From positions 558,001 to 622,000 of the forward strand of contig JBLXEY010000001.1 in NCBI GenBank assembly GCA_048262655.1: a DNA stretch of 64,000 nt, given 5' to 3'. The DNA comes from JABMNT01 sp048262655. GTDB taxonomy: Bacteria; Pseudomonadota; Alphaproteobacteria; Rhodospirillales; Casp-alpha2. Below the pieces are notes generated by a model. It was not told the DNA's origin. It saw nothing but the letters and a program-made list of their open reading frames with translations, and did not search any database. This document shows positions 32,994-42,018 of this stretch, piece after piece (position 1 is the stretch's first letter; each line of letters opens with the position of its first letter). Position numbers and translations under genes: made by a program.

Positions 32994-34706
32994 TCATTTT
33001 TTGGAAACTACGCTTTGTGGATTCAGATTGCCAATTCGGCCACTTTCTGTTCCCGCATTTTCATCAATGATTGCGTTAACCAGTGTAGGCTTACCAGAAT
33101 TCAAAGCGTCATTCACAGCATGCGCCACATCATCTGGCGAAGTTGCATAAACACCAACACCACCAAAGGCTTCCATCATTTGATCATATCGTGAATCTTT
33201 CACAAAAACCGTCGGCGCAACGTCAGCCCCCCCTGTCGGGTTAACGTCGGTACCGCGATAGATACCGTTATTGTTAAAGACGACGACGCATACCGGCAGG
33301 TTGTAGCGACAAATGGTTTCGATCTCCATTCCAGAGAAACCAAACGCGCTGTCGCCTTCAATTGCCAATACCGGCTTACCGGTCTCGACGGCAGCGCCAA
33401 TCGCTTGCCCCATGCCAATGCCCATTACACCCCAGGTGCCGACATCCAATCGCTTGCGAGGTTGGTACATATCAATAATGCTTCGTGCAAAATCGAGCGT
33501 GTTTGCGCCTTCATTCACAAGGATAATATCGGGACGCTCTTTTATGATCGTCCGCAACGCCCCTAAGGCCCCATGATAATCCATAGGCACATTGTTGTTT
33601 TGAAGCTTTGGTGCCATGCGGGCGAGATTGGTTTCCTTCTTCGCCATAATCGCATCGGTCCATTCACTTGGCGGCGCTTTCCAATCACCGCCCATGGCTT
33701 CCAACAGCGCGTCCACACACGATCCAATATCGCCGACAAGAGGAGCTTTGATCTCGACGTTACTGTCCATTTCCTTAGGCTCAATATCTATCTGGATAAA
33801 TTGCTTCGATCCGGGTTCTCCCCAGCTTTTGCCTTTGCCATGGGATAATAACCAATTCAGACGGGCACCAATCATGATAACTACGTCTGCTTCTTTTAAA
33901 ACCAGCGAGCGGGCGGGGCCGGCAGATTGAGGATGCGTATCTGGCAGCAGTCCTTTCGCCATGCTCATTGGCAAATAGGGAATACCGCTTTTTTCAACGA
34001 GCGTTTTAATCGCATCGTCAGCTTGCGCGTATGCAGCTCCCTTACCAAGAATAATCAGAGGGCGTTTCGCGCTTTTGAGCACATCGAGAGCACGCGTTAC
34101 AGATGCCGGCGAAGGCAATTGACTTGGTGCAGGATCGACAACTTTGACCAGCGACTTCGCGCCTTCATCCGCGTCCATAACCTGCCCAAAAAGTTTGGCC
34201 GGCAAGTCAAGATAGACGCCTCCCGGACGACCCGAAACGGCAGCCCGAATAGCGCGCGCAATACCAATTCCAATGTCTTCCGCATGCAACACTCTAAAGG
34301 CCGCCTTGCAAAGGGGCTTGGCAACGGCCAGTTGGTCCATCTCCTCATAATCACCTTGCTGCAGATCGACGATCTCGCGCTCGGAGGAACCACTGATCAG
34401 GATCATCGGGAAACAGTTCGTCGTGGCATGCGCCAGCGCCGTCAATCCGTTCAAGAAGCCAGGAGCCGATACTGTTAAACAAATGCCCGGCTTTTTTGTT
34501 AAATATCCTGCGATAGCAGCTGCATATCCAGCATGCTGTTCATGGCGGAAAGATAAAACCCGCATTCCTTCAGCTTGGGCAATGCGACCAAAATCTGTAA
34601 TTGGGATTCCAGGCACACCATAGATCGTGTTGAGATCGTTCAACTTGAGAGCATCAATAATAAGATGGAAACCATCTGTCAGGTTTTCTGTCGTGGCATC
34701 AGCCAT
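32994..34706 (-). CDS. oxc: Oxalyl-CoA decarboxylase
   Basis: This 570-residue TPP enzyme converts oxalyl-CoA to formyl-CoA and CO2. It has the TPP-activating glutamate in SFRHEQHAGYAAA (near residue 56), PGFLNGLTALAHATTNCFPMILISGSSE, and the TPP/Mg motif EGDSAFGFSGMEIETICRYNLPVCVVVFNNNGIY. It matches Oxc in length and in the order of the PYR, central and PP domains. GGAATTGAATT lies before the ATG. It begins 16 bases after the GntR-type regulator gene and is followed by frc, the formyl-hydrolase and fhs. Confidence 0.93.
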   Translation of the reverse strand: MADATTENLTDGFHLIIDALKLNDLNTIYGVPGIPITDFGRIAQAEGMRVLSFRHEQHAGYAAAIAGYLTKKPGICLTVSAPGFLNGLTALAHATTNCFPMILISGSSEREIVDLQQGDYEEMDQLAVAKPLCKAAFRVLHAEDIGIGIARAIRAAVSGRPGGVYLDLPAKLFGQVMDADEGAKSLVKVVDPAPSQLPSPASVTRALDVLKSAKRPLIILGKGAAYAQADDAIKTLVEKSGIPYLPMSMAKGLLPDTHPQSAGPARSLVLKEADVVIMIGARLNWLLSHGKGKSWGEPGSKQFIQIDIEPKEMDSNVEIKAPLVGDIGSCVDALLEAMGGDWKAPPSEWTDAIMAKKETNLARMAPKLQNNNVPMDYHGALGALRTIIKERPDIILVNEGANTLDFARSIIDMYQPRKRLDVGTWGVMGIGMGQAIGAAVETGKPVLAIEGDSAFGFSGMEIETICRYNLPVCVVVFNNNGIYRGTDVNPTGGADVAPTVFVKDSRYDQMMEAFGGVGVYATSPDDVAHAVNDALNSGKPTLVNAIIDENAGTESGRIGNLNPQSVVSKK

Positions 34707-34722
34707 AATTCAATTCCTTCAT

Positions 34723-35430
34723 CTAGTCGAGATAGCCGACGTGGGTATCAACATGTTTAGCCAGGTTTAATGTGTGTTCACGCACCAACGTTTCCGCCAG
34801 ACTGGTGTCTCTGGCTTCCAGTGCTTCTACAATTTCAAGATGATCCACGATAGAGCGCTTGGCCCGGTCATCTTCACCAATCGTTCGTGCCCGGATGGAT
34901 CGCATGTGAATAAAAAGATTATCAGCTGTATCGCAGATCAGCTTATTACCGCCCAGCCGCAGGATCGCTTGATGAAAGTTGATATTATCTTCAGAATATT
35001 CATCGATGTGATCTTTCACCTGTCCAGCTGAATAGTTGGTCAATAAGGTCCGCAGAGATGCAATATCTTTGTCCGACGCATTCAGCGTAATCAGTCGGGC
35101 CGCCATACTTTCAAGGGCAGCCCAAACCGTCAGCATTTCCATGATTTCAGCCTTGGTTTTCCGCACGATATACACGCCACGCCGGGGCACAATTTCCACC
35201 AGGCCTTCTTGTTCAAGACGCGCCAAAGCCTCACGAACCGGCGTCCGGCTGATAGATAGCTGCTCTGATAAACGGCGTTCATCCAAGCGCAATTCGGCGT
35301 CATCCGCATAAATGTTCATGGAGGAAATCGCTTTTTTCAGTGAGTCATAGATCTTATCTTTCAGGCTAAAGCCTGTGTCGATCGGTGCGACGTCCAACTG
35401 AGACGACAGTGCTCCCTCTTTTAAAGACAT
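34723..35430 (-). CDS. GntR-family regulator, FadR/FCD type, of the oxalate cluster
   Basis: This 235-residue protein has an N-terminal winged helix (DAELRLDERRLSEQLSISRTPVREALARLEQEGLVEIVPRRGVYIV) and a helical FCD ligand-binding domain; conserved histidine/aspartate residues (INFHQAILRLGGN, RSIVDHLEIVEALEARD) suggest a metal-dependent effector site. AAGGG precedes the ATG. It heads the oxc-frc-fhs operon, and a perfect 17-base TGGTATAC-T-GTATACCA lies 53 bases upstream, so autoregulation is likely. Other copies of this operator occur at 26353 and 38797. The effector is probably oxalate, oxamate or a CoA ester, but this cannot be read from sequence. Confidence 0.87.
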   Translation of the reverse strand: MSLKEGALSSQLDVAPIDTGFSLKDKIYDSLKKAISSMNIYADDAELRLDERRLSEQLSISRTPVREALARLEQEGLVEIVPRRGVYIVRKTKAEIMEMLTVWAALESMAARLITLNASDKDIASLRTLLTNYSAGQVKDHIDEYSEDNINFHQAILRLGGNKLICDTADNLFIHMRSIRARTIGEDDRAKRSIVDHLEIVEALEARDTSLAETLVREHTLNLAKHVDTHVGYLD

Positions 35431-35482
35431 CTAAACACCCTTAATCATCCTAAAGCGTTGAATTTCCAAGACCCAGTATCCG

Positions 35483-35499
35483 TGGTATACTGTATACCA
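35483..35499. promoter_or_regulatory. Perfect inverted repeat TGGTATAC-T-GTATACCA (site 2)
   Basis: This 17-base perfect inverted repeat has a single central base. It lies 53 bases upstream of the FadR-type regulator's ATG and 55 bases past the end of tctA of system 2. It matches the FadR-subfamily operator consensus, and its half-site recurs as the 10-base palindrome at 26353-26362 and 38797-38806. It is the best candidate for binding by the regulator encoded next to it. Confidence 0.7.
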
Positions 35500-35554
35500 G
35501 ACAAGTCGTCAATCACCCCAAAACATCTCTGGCGGATTATTTTCACCTCGCAAC

Positions 35555-37063
35555 CTATGTCGTACTTGGCTTAAAACGCGCCTTAAGCATCTTAAAGGCC
35601 GGCAGCAACAAGAGCAGGATCGCGACGACCATGATTGTGCCGGAAATAGGACGACTGAAGAATATCATAGGATCGCCCTGAGAACCAATGAGGGATTGAC
35701 GCATAGCAGGCTCCGCAATTGGGCCTAAAACAATCGCAAGCACAGCCGGAGCCAAAGGATAGTCAAGCTTACGCATCAAGTATCCGACAACCCCAAAGAT
35801 CAGCATTAACCAGACGTCATGCATGTCTTGCGTTGGAACATAGCCACCAACTACACAGAGGCAGAAAATAATTGGCGCCAATATCGTAAACGGCATTTTA
35901 AGAACCATGATAAAAGCCGGAATAAAGGCAATATTAATTAACAGGGCAAAAAGGTTTGCCGCATAGAGGCTGGCAATCAAACCCCATACAAATTCGGAAT
36001 GATCGACAAACAGAAGCGGTCCTGGCTCAAGCCCCCAAATTACCATCCCGCCAAGCAAAATGGCGGTCGTTGGTGAACCAGGAATTCCAAGCGTCAACAT
36101 GGGCAACATGGATCCAGTTGACGCGGCGTTATTGGCTGATTCGGGTGCCACAACACCTTCAATATTACCTTTACCAAAACTCTCCGGATCCTTAGACGTC
36201 GTTTTTGCAATACCGTACGCCATCAATGCGCCAGGTGTTGCACCGGCTGCCGGCAGAATACCAACGAAGTACCCAAGAACGGATCCCATAACCATCGTTT
36301 TCCAAGTCTTGATTATGTCACGGATGGCATCAAAGGTTCGGGCAACTGTGACAACGGCTTTCGACATCTGCACATTGCCTCTGGAGACTTCCACCGTCCA
36401 AAGCATCTCGCCGATCCCATAGATACCGATCGCCAAAACGAGAAAATTTATGCCATGGAAAAAGCCAGGCAGATCAAAAAAGATCAAACGGGGCTCACCA
36501 CTAATAATATCCAAACCAACAGCACTAAACGCCAACCCAATAAAAATAGAGAAAAATGTCTTTGGAATATCGTCTCCACCGAGCCCAACAAAAGTGGCGA
36601 ATGCCATCATCATCAATGCAAATTCTTCAGGTGGACCAAACGCCAGAGCGACCTCAGCAAGCGGCGGCGCGAAAGCCGTAAAGAGAATGACAGAAATTGT
36701 CCCACCGATGAACGAAGCAACCGCGGCGCCGATCAAAGCCTTGTCCGCCTGACCTTTTAAAGCCAGAGGGCGGCCATCAAAGGTTGTTGCAACTGCGGTC
36801 GAGGCACCGGGAATACCAAGCATAATCGAACTGATTGCGCCACCGTACATTGCCCCGTAATAAATGGCAGCCAAGAAGATAACCGCTGACGTCGGTGGCA
36901 CCAGAAAAGTCATCGGCAACAGAATAGCCACGCCGTTAACGGAGCCTAGTCCAGGCATCGCACCGATGAACAAACCGACGGTGCAGCCGAAGATTACCAA
37001 GCCAAGATTCAAGGGCTCAAACGCGACGGCAAAGCCGCCCATCAGTAGATTTAGAATTTCCAT
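35555..37063 (-). CDS. TTT transporter large permease (TctA family), system 2
   Basis: This 502-residue membrane protein of normal TctA length has both signature repeats: GAMPGLGSVNGVAILLPMTFLVPPTSAV with GIPGASTAVATTFDGRPLALKG, and GILPAAGATPGALMAYGIAKTTSKDPESFG with APESANNAASTGSMLPMLTLGIPGS. It forms the ion-coupled carboxylate importer with the TctB and TctC encoded just upstream. It ends 125 bases before the oxalate regulator gene. Together with the shared operator, this suggests that system 2 brings in the substrate of the oxalate operon. Confidence 0.87.
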   Translation of the reverse strand: MEILNLLMGGFAVAFEPLNLGLVIFGCTVGLFIGAMPGLGSVNGVAILLPMTFLVPPTSAVIFLAAIYYGAMYGGAISSIMLGIPGASTAVATTFDGRPLALKGQADKALIGAAVASFIGGTISVILFTAFAPPLAEVALAFGPPEEFALMMMAFATFVGLGGDDIPKTFFSIFIGLAFSAVGLDIISGEPRLIFFDLPGFFHGINFLVLAIGIYGIGEMLWTVEVSRGNVQMSKAVVTVARTFDAIRDIIKTWKTMVMGSVLGYFVGILPAAGATPGALMAYGIAKTTSKDPESFGKGNIEGVVAPESANNAASTGSMLPMLTLGIPGSPTTAILLGGMVIWGLEPGPLLFVDHSEFVWGLIASLYAANLFALLINIAFIPAFIMVLKMPFTILAPIIFCLCVVGGYVPTQDMHDVWLMLIFGVVGYLMRKLDYPLAPAVLAIVLGPIAEPAMRQSLIGSQGDPMIFFSRPISGTIMVVAILLLLLPAFKMLKARFKPSTT

Positions 37064-37124
37064 TACAATTCAATCCATATGCATGCCAACGAACACCGCA
37101 TTGATCGCTAAACCTTACGCAACC

Positions 37125-37622
37125 CTACAAGAACATATCGTAGAGTGGATAAAACAAGGGTTCGGTGTATCCCTTGGGTAGCGACTTCAGCAAAGCGATT
37201 TCGAAGAAGAAAAAAGTAAAGACAGGCGTTATCAAAGCGACACTGGCAACCAGCGACCACGCGTGGCGGCCTAAAAATCGAAGATAAAAGATCAAAAACA
37301 AAGGCAATGCGAAATAGACTCCGATGACGTGGATCGAACCAATCATCACAGTCAGTGAGCCACCAATCGTGATGAACATCCGCAACGTGTCTTTATCCAT
37401 GTAGGGTTCTGTCGACTGTGACGGAGGGCTCGTTCGACGGTACCATTTATAAATGACAGACAAACAGCAGACAAACATACCAGCACCCAACCAGAACGGG
37501 AAAGCGCCGCCACCAGGACCTTCGCCTGCAATCCAGCCGATCGGAAGTTCTGCACTCTTGATCATTAGATAGACGGAGAAGGCCGCCAAACATAGAGCCA
37601 TTACAAGTTCTGCTTTTCGCAT
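37125..37622 (-). CDS. TTT transporter small permease (TctB family), system 2
   Basis: This 165-residue protein has four membrane helices and the TctB-like start RKAELVMALCLAAFSVYLMIKSAELPIGW (the last tract preceding a periplasmic Gly/Pro stretch). GGAGAAGACGGCT precedes the ATG. It lies 52 bases after tctC and 61 bases before tctA. Assignment depends on size, topology and position. Confidence 0.8.
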   Translation of the reverse strand: MRKAELVMALCLAAFSVYLMIKSAELPIGWIAGEGPGGGAFPFWLGAGMFVCCLSVIYKWYRRTSPPSQSTEPYMDKDTLRMFITIGGSLTVMIGSIHVIGVYFALPLFLIFYLRFLGRHAWSLVASVALITPVFTFFFFEIALLKSLPKGYTEPLFYPLYDMFL

Positions 37623-37674
37623 AGCCGTCTTCTCCGCCTTACCTAAGCTTTGTCTTCAATCTGTTAGTTTGGTT

Positions 37675-38676
37675 TTATTTGAGCTCACCGGAAATTCTTA
37701 GCAATTCACGGTGCTTTTCGCGTTCAGCAACGAAGTAACGCGTCAGTTCAACGCCGGTTAACCAACCCGGAATCAAACCTTTGTCATTCATATACTTCTG
37801 CCACTCTGGGCTTTTGTATACTTTTTCAAATACTCCTTCATAGAAGGCTTGCACTTCTACGGGAATATCCGCCGGCGCGATGACCGAACGCTGCATGAAG
37901 TAAACCATATCATCGCCATGGCCCAACTCGGCAAAAGTTGGAATCTCGCCAAACTTACCCGTCAGTTTTCCTTTGGGTGTGAAGCTCGCCAATGGCCGCG
38001 ATTTACCCGCATCCCAGAAGCCAACCTGCTCTGATGGATTGTTCACTGTCGAGTTGATGTGGTTGCCGATCAATTCCTTGGCAACCTTTCCGCCCCCCTT
38101 GTAGGGAATGTAGGTCATTTCGATACCGAACTTCTTAGACAGCATCGCGGTGACCAGGGAGTCTTCTGCGCCTTTACCTGTGCCGCCCATTTTCCAAGCA
38201 TCAGGGCCGGCTTTTTTGACTGCAGCCACATAGTCTTCAACGGTGTTGATATCCGTCTCAGAGTTTACCCAAAGCTGGAACGTGTCTTCGGCCATACGGG
38301 TAATTGGCGTAAATGTCTGAATATCAACACCAATGCCCGGGTTACGAAGTGGTGTCGTATACAGACTGTTGAGCGTTGCCATCACAACATGCGGATCACC
38401 CGCTTTTGCCTTCAAATAAGCCAATGCCTCCGCACCGGAACCACCACCTTTATTGACAGGGATGAAAGGCTTCGATGAAAACTTGTTCTTTTCGATAAGG
38501 CTTTGAATAAAACGAGCGAGTCGATCTGCGCCCCCACCCTTACCAGCCATAATCACAAATTCAATCGGCTTTCTTGGCTTCCATTCTGCTTTTGCCGATT
38601 TGACGTCGGCAAAACTTCCAAGCCCGAGGCCAACTGCGACACTCAGGCTCAATAACGATGCACCTAGTTTTCTCAT
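37675..38676 (-). CDS. TTT periplasmic binding protein (TctC/Bug family), system 2
   Basis: This protein has 333 residues from the ATG at 38676, which has GGGAGATTATT before it and starts a clear signal peptide (RKLGASLLSLSVAVGLGLG, cleavage after AKA). The Bug-family ligand loop is FVIMAGKGGGADRLARFIQ, with IPYKGGGKVAKELIGNHINSTVNNPSE as second signature. It heads the tctCBA operon of system 2. A TGGTATACCA palindrome lies 121 bases upstream, so it is probably under the oxalate-cluster regulator. Ligand unknown; oxalate, oxamate or a larger precursor is suggested by context. Confidence 0.85.
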   Translation of the reverse strand: MRKLGASLLSLSVAVGLGLGSFADVKSAKAEWKPRKPIEFVIMAGKGGGADRLARFIQSLIEKNKFSSKPFIPVNKGGGSGAEALAYLKAKAGDPHVVMATLNSLYTTPLRNPGIGVDIQTFTPITRMAEDTFQLWVNSETDINTVEDYVAAVKKAGPDAWKMGGTGKGAEDSLVTAMLSKKFGIEMTYIPYKGGGKVAKELIGNHINSTVNNPSEQVGFWDAGKSRPLASFTPKGKLTGKFGEIPTFAELGHGDDMVYFMQRSVIAPADIPVEVQAFYEGVFEKVYKSPEWQKYMNDKGLIPGWLTGVELTRYFVAEREKHRELLRISGELK

Positions 38677-39057
38677 AATAATCTCCCATTTGTGTGTGAC
38701 ACCCACCCCACAGCTTTTCGCTTTTATTGGGGAGTATTCGCCCTCCGATTCACCACCACAAATAGGGTGAAAACGAATACTATGCGTCGTGGCATTTGGT
38801 ATACCACGAAATTATAGCCACATATTTTTTATGGGCACAATCTATTTTCTAGAGAAATTTCATCCCTTGATAGCGATCCACACGCATTCCTAAGAACTGC
38901 CTGAAACTGCATCATCTGTAAACATCTGAAAATAATAGATAAATTTCGGGACCAGTTGATTGCAAATGAAACCAAATAAAAATGCCATCGGCGCCGGATT
39001 TTCAAACGTTTACCTTAAGAACTCGAAAACCCAAAGCACTGTAAGTTTGTTTTTTCC
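38677..39057. promoter_or_regulatory. Intergenic region upstream of tctC system 2
   Basis: These 381 bases hold no convincing gene on either strand. They include the TGGTATACCA site at 38797-38806 and TTGATAGCGATCCA at 38867-38880, a 13-of-14 match to the Fnr box TTGAT-N4-ATCAA. The region also receives the end of the ccoS transcript. The segment 38900-39057 is AT-rich with no clear terminator recognised. Confidence 0.4.
38797..38806. promoter_or_regulatory. Palindrome TGGTATACCA, candidate operator (site 3)
   Basis: The ten bases are identical to site 1 (26353-26362) and contain the same half-sites as site 2 (35483-35499). It lies 121 bases upstream of the tctC start of TTT system 2. That is somewhat far for direct repression of a short leader but possible if the transcript starts upstream. 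Confidence 0.6.
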
Positions 39058-39216
39058 CTAAAATTTTTCGGGGCCGTCGGAATCGTCGTTCAAGATACGC
39101 ATGGCAGCGCCATCCAGATCATCAAATTGTCCAGACCTCAAGGACCACAAAAAAGCACCCAACCCCAACAAACCAAGAAACAAGGCAGCGGGAATTAAAT
39201 AGAACAAGGCATCCAT
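39058..39216 (-). CDS. ccoS: cbb3 oxidase maturation protein CcoS
   Basis: This 52-residue protein has a single N-terminal membrane helix (DALFYLIPAALFLGLLGLGAFLW) followed by SLRSGQFDDLDGAAMRIL and an acidic end. This is the CcoS/FixS pattern, in which the S-G-Q-F-D-D-L-x-x-x-A-x-R-I-L-x-D block is conserved. CcoS is required to insert heme and copper into the cbb3 oxidase. The ATG lies 7 bases after the ccoI stop. It closes the ccoG-fixH-ccoI-ccoS assembly operon. Confidence 0.93.
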   Translation of the reverse strand: MDALFYLIPAALFLGLLGLGAFLWSLRSGQFDDLDGAAMRILNDDSDGPEKF

Positions 39217-39223
39217 ATGGTCT

Positions 39224-41542
39224 TCAGCCCTTTACCTGATATCGCAATCGTAATGCGTTCACTGTGACCAGTAACGACGACGATGACATGGCGATGGCCG
39301 CGATCAGCGGCGTAACCAATCCCAATACCGCAATAGGGACCGCTATTACATTATAGCCGATCGCCAACGCAAAATTTTGACGAACAATTCTTCCTGACTG
39401 TCTGGCCACCTGCAAAGCTGTCAATATAGAGTGTAAGTGCGCGCCTTGAAACACAAGGTCCGCCGCAGTTTGGCTAATATCGGCAGCGCTGGCAGGAGAG
39501 ATCGATGCATGACCACTGGCGAGCGCTGGCGCATCATTAAGCCCGTCCCCAATCATCAGGACACGGAAACCCTGATCTGCAAGGCCTTTCAGCCTTGCAA
39601 CTTTTTCGGCTGGTGCGGCACCCGCTTGCCATTTAACAATCCCCAGTTCTTGCGCGATCGCCTTCGTGGGTTCCTGGCGATCACCTGATAGCAATTCAAC
39701 ACCTATACCGCGTTCTTTGAGTATCCGAATGACATCCTTTGCGTCGCCACGCAGTTGATCGGAAAACACCATGCGGACGGGTGCTTCGCCTTCCACTACC
39801 AGCCATGTCTCTAACATATGAGCCGTCTCTTTTGCTCGCTCAGGTACGACATCATCGAACAACCAATCGCCCCGGCCCAAGCAAACGGTCTTACCCTGAA
39901 AAGTACCCGTCAGGCCCTTCCCCGGGGTTTCAACAACATCTGTTACAACTGCAGCCTTCAGATGGTTCGTTGCATCGACGACCGCTCTGCTAATAGGATG
40001 ATGACTTTGGCGCGCTAAGCCTGCCGCAATTTTTAGGTGATCTTCTAAAACGCGACACAAAGGCAAGAGCTCAATCTCACCTTTGGTTAAGGTTCCCGTT
40101 TTATCAAAAACCACATAGTCGCATTCTGCCAATCGCTCCAGGCCATCGGCTTTTTTTACGATTATCCCCCGGCGCAAGAGAACACCTGTCGCAATAACCT
40201 GTACCACCGGCACCGCGAGCGCCAAAGCACACGGACAGGTGATAATCAAAACCGCAACCGCCGCCATCAACGCCGGCTCCCACACACCACCATTTACAAT
40301 AAACCAACCGATGAACGTCGCCAAAGCCATTGCATGCACAATTGGCACATAGCGTCGCGACGCACGTTCGGCAATACGCACATACTTCGCCCGCCCCTGT
40401 TCCGCCATTTCAACAAGTCGAACAATTTCTCCGAGCAAGGTATCTTCTGAAACAGCCGTAATCTCAACTTCCAGCGGGTTACCAACATTCAGTGTTCCTG
40501 CATAAACAGGATCACCAGGACCGGCCTGAACCGGCAACGTTTCGCCCGTCAACAAGCTCGCGTCAATTTCCGTTTGGCCCGTCCGAACACATCCGTCGGC
40601 CGCAATGCGCTGGCCAGCCGCAACCCGCAGCGTCATGCCGATCGCAAGTTGATCAGTGGGGACGGATCGTTCTTGCCCCTCTTCGTCCAGGACGGTTGCC
40701 GCATGAGCGTTCAAAGCCAAAAGATGCTCTGCGGTCGAGCGGGCCTGGGTTCTGGCGCGAAGATCCAGATAACGGCCAATGAGCAAGAAAAACAACAAAC
40801 TGACGGAGGCATCAAAATACGCATGTTGACCGCCGACAATCGTTTGATAGAGGCTCATACCCGCAGCCATTAAAACCGCCAACGATATGGGCACGTCCAT
40901 ATTGGTCGCGCGATTTCTTAATGCGGTGATCGCTGATCGGAAGAACGGTTGCCCAGAATAAGCTACGGCTGGCAAGGCGATCAGCGCAGAAACCCAATGG
41001 AACAACGAGCGGGTTGCCTCTCCCATATCCGAGAATGCTCCCGCCCAAACGGCAACGGACAGCAGCATAACATTTCCCGCAGCGAAGCCCGCCACCGCCA
41101 ACGCGGCCAACAGCCGTCGATTGGTGTCGTCGTCCAGCTTTCTTAATAAATCAGGATTATACGGTGCAACAGGGTACCCAAGCCGCGTTACTCGCTCGAC
41201 AATGTCGAGACCGAGCGACCGGCTCCCGCGCCATTCAACAACCAGTCGGCGTGTGCTCATATTAACACGCGCCGCAAGCACGCCAGACAGGTCAAGCACG
41301 GCCCGCTCGATCTTCATAATACAAGCAGCGCAGGACAGATTTTCCACCATCAAATGGAGACTGGATACGCCATCGTCGCGAGACTTCACGAATGCCGACG
41401 GATCAACAATCTGCTCATCCGCAGGTCGATCAGTTTCAGCCCCCGAAAACTGCTCTGTCGCAACTTCCGCAAGCCCTGATACAGAGCAGCATCCTCCGCT
41501 AATCCCGTCAACGGATACAGAACTGAGGTTTTGTGTGATCAT
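39224..41542 (-). CDS. ccoI: Copper-transporting P-type ATPase for cbb3 assembly (CcoI/FixI)
   Basis: This 772-residue inner-membrane ATPase exports copper for insertion into the oxidase. It has an N-terminal heavy-metal domain with CAAC (ENLSCAACIMKIERAVL), a further cysteine pair in SGGCCSV at the extreme N-terminus, eight membrane helices, the membrane metal site CPCALALAVP, the phosphorylation motif DKTGTLT and the hinge GDGLNDAPAL. The ATG overlaps the fixH stop by four bases. Position within ccoGHIS distinguishes it from a detoxifying CopA. Confidence 0.95.
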   Translation of the reverse strand: MITQNLSSVSVDGISGGCCSVSGLAEVATEQFSGAETDRPADEQIVDPSAFVKSRDDGVSSLHLMVENLSCAACIMKIERAVLDLSGVLAARVNMSTRRLVVEWRGSRSLGLDIVERVTRLGYPVAPYNPDLLRKLDDDTNRRLLAALAVAGFAAGNVMLLSVAVWAGAFSDMGEATRSLFHWVSALIALPAVAYSGQPFFRSAITALRNRATNMDVPISLAVLMAAGMSLYQTIVGGQHAYFDASVSLLFFLLIGRYLDLRARTQARSTAEHLLALNAHAATVLDEEGQERSVPTDQLAIGMTLRVAAGQRIAADGCVRTGQTEIDASLLTGETLPVQAGPGDPVYAGTLNVGNPLEVEITAVSEDTLLGEIVRLVEMAEQGRAKYVRIAERASRRYVPIVHAMALATFIGWFIVNGGVWEPALMAAVAVLIITCPCALALAVPVVQVIATGVLLRRGIIVKKADGLERLAECDYVVFDKTGTLTKGEIELLPLCRVLEDHLKIAAGLARQSHHPISRAVVDATNHLKAAVVTDVVETPGKGLTGTFQGKTVCLGRGDWLFDDVVPERAKETAHMLETWLVVEGEAPVRMVFSDQLRGDAKDVIRILKERGIGVELLSGDRQEPTKAIAQELGIVKWQAGAAPAEKVARLKGLADQGFRVLMIGDGLNDAPALASGHASISPASAADISQTAADLVFQGAHLHSILTALQVARQSGRIVRQNFALAIGYNVIAVPIAVLGLVTPLIAAIAMSSSSLLVTVNALRLRYQVKG

Positions 41543-42018
41543 TCGCCAATCATTACACTGTGGACTTTATAGAATACGGCGTGCCCTTCACTGCGTGCTG
41601 ATATCTGCACGTGCCACTTTCCTTCTAGAAGAGGCGCCAACTGAGCGGCATATTGGCCCGGACTTTTTTCCTCGAGTACCCTTGTCTGGTCAAGTTTCTC
41701 CTGAGCGGGTCGCATTAACACAGCTTCAACCTCCAATCCGCCTGCACCAAAGCCTTGACGATTCGTGATCTGAACAACCAAGTCGCCCTGTTGTGATAAC
41801 GCAACGTGGCTTTCCCAGCCGATTTCCGTTTGTTTGGCTGCGTTGGCAAGGGTCTGATTGTAGGCCAACCCTTTTTCATAGGCCCCGTCGGTGCTGAGGC
41901 CAGGAAAACTTGAAATTGCGAAGTACATGAACGTCCCATTCACCGCAAAGATAACCGCGAAGAAACCAAGCATTGAAAAGAGAACAGTCCGGCCAGTTAT
42001 CGGTTTACCCATGATCAT
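41539..42018 (-). CDS. fixH: cbb3 oxidase assembly protein CcoH/FixH
   Basis: This 159-residue protein has one N-terminal membrane helix (VLFSMLGFFAVIFAVNGTFMYFAI) and a periplasmic domain starting FPGLSTDGAYEKGLAYNQTL, the characteristic G-x-x-x-x-x-x-Y-x-x-G-x-x-Y-N block of FixH. It helps stabilise the cbb3 oxidase during assembly. It overlaps ccoG by four bases (ATGA) and ccoI by four. A second ATG two codons later is also possible as the start. Confidence 0.92.
   Translation of the reverse strand: MIMGKPITGRTVLFSMLGFFAVIFAVNGTFMYFAISSFPGLSTDGAYEKGLAYNQTLANAAKQTEIGWESHVALSQQGDLVVQITNRQGFGAGGLEVEAVLMRPAQEKLDQTRVLEEKSPGQYAAQLAPLLEGKWHVQISARSEGHAVFYKVHSVMIGE

Noticed and set aside
33927..34478. 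Open frame of 183 codons on the plus strand inside oxc
   Set aside because: Antisense shadow of oxc; no independent evidence.
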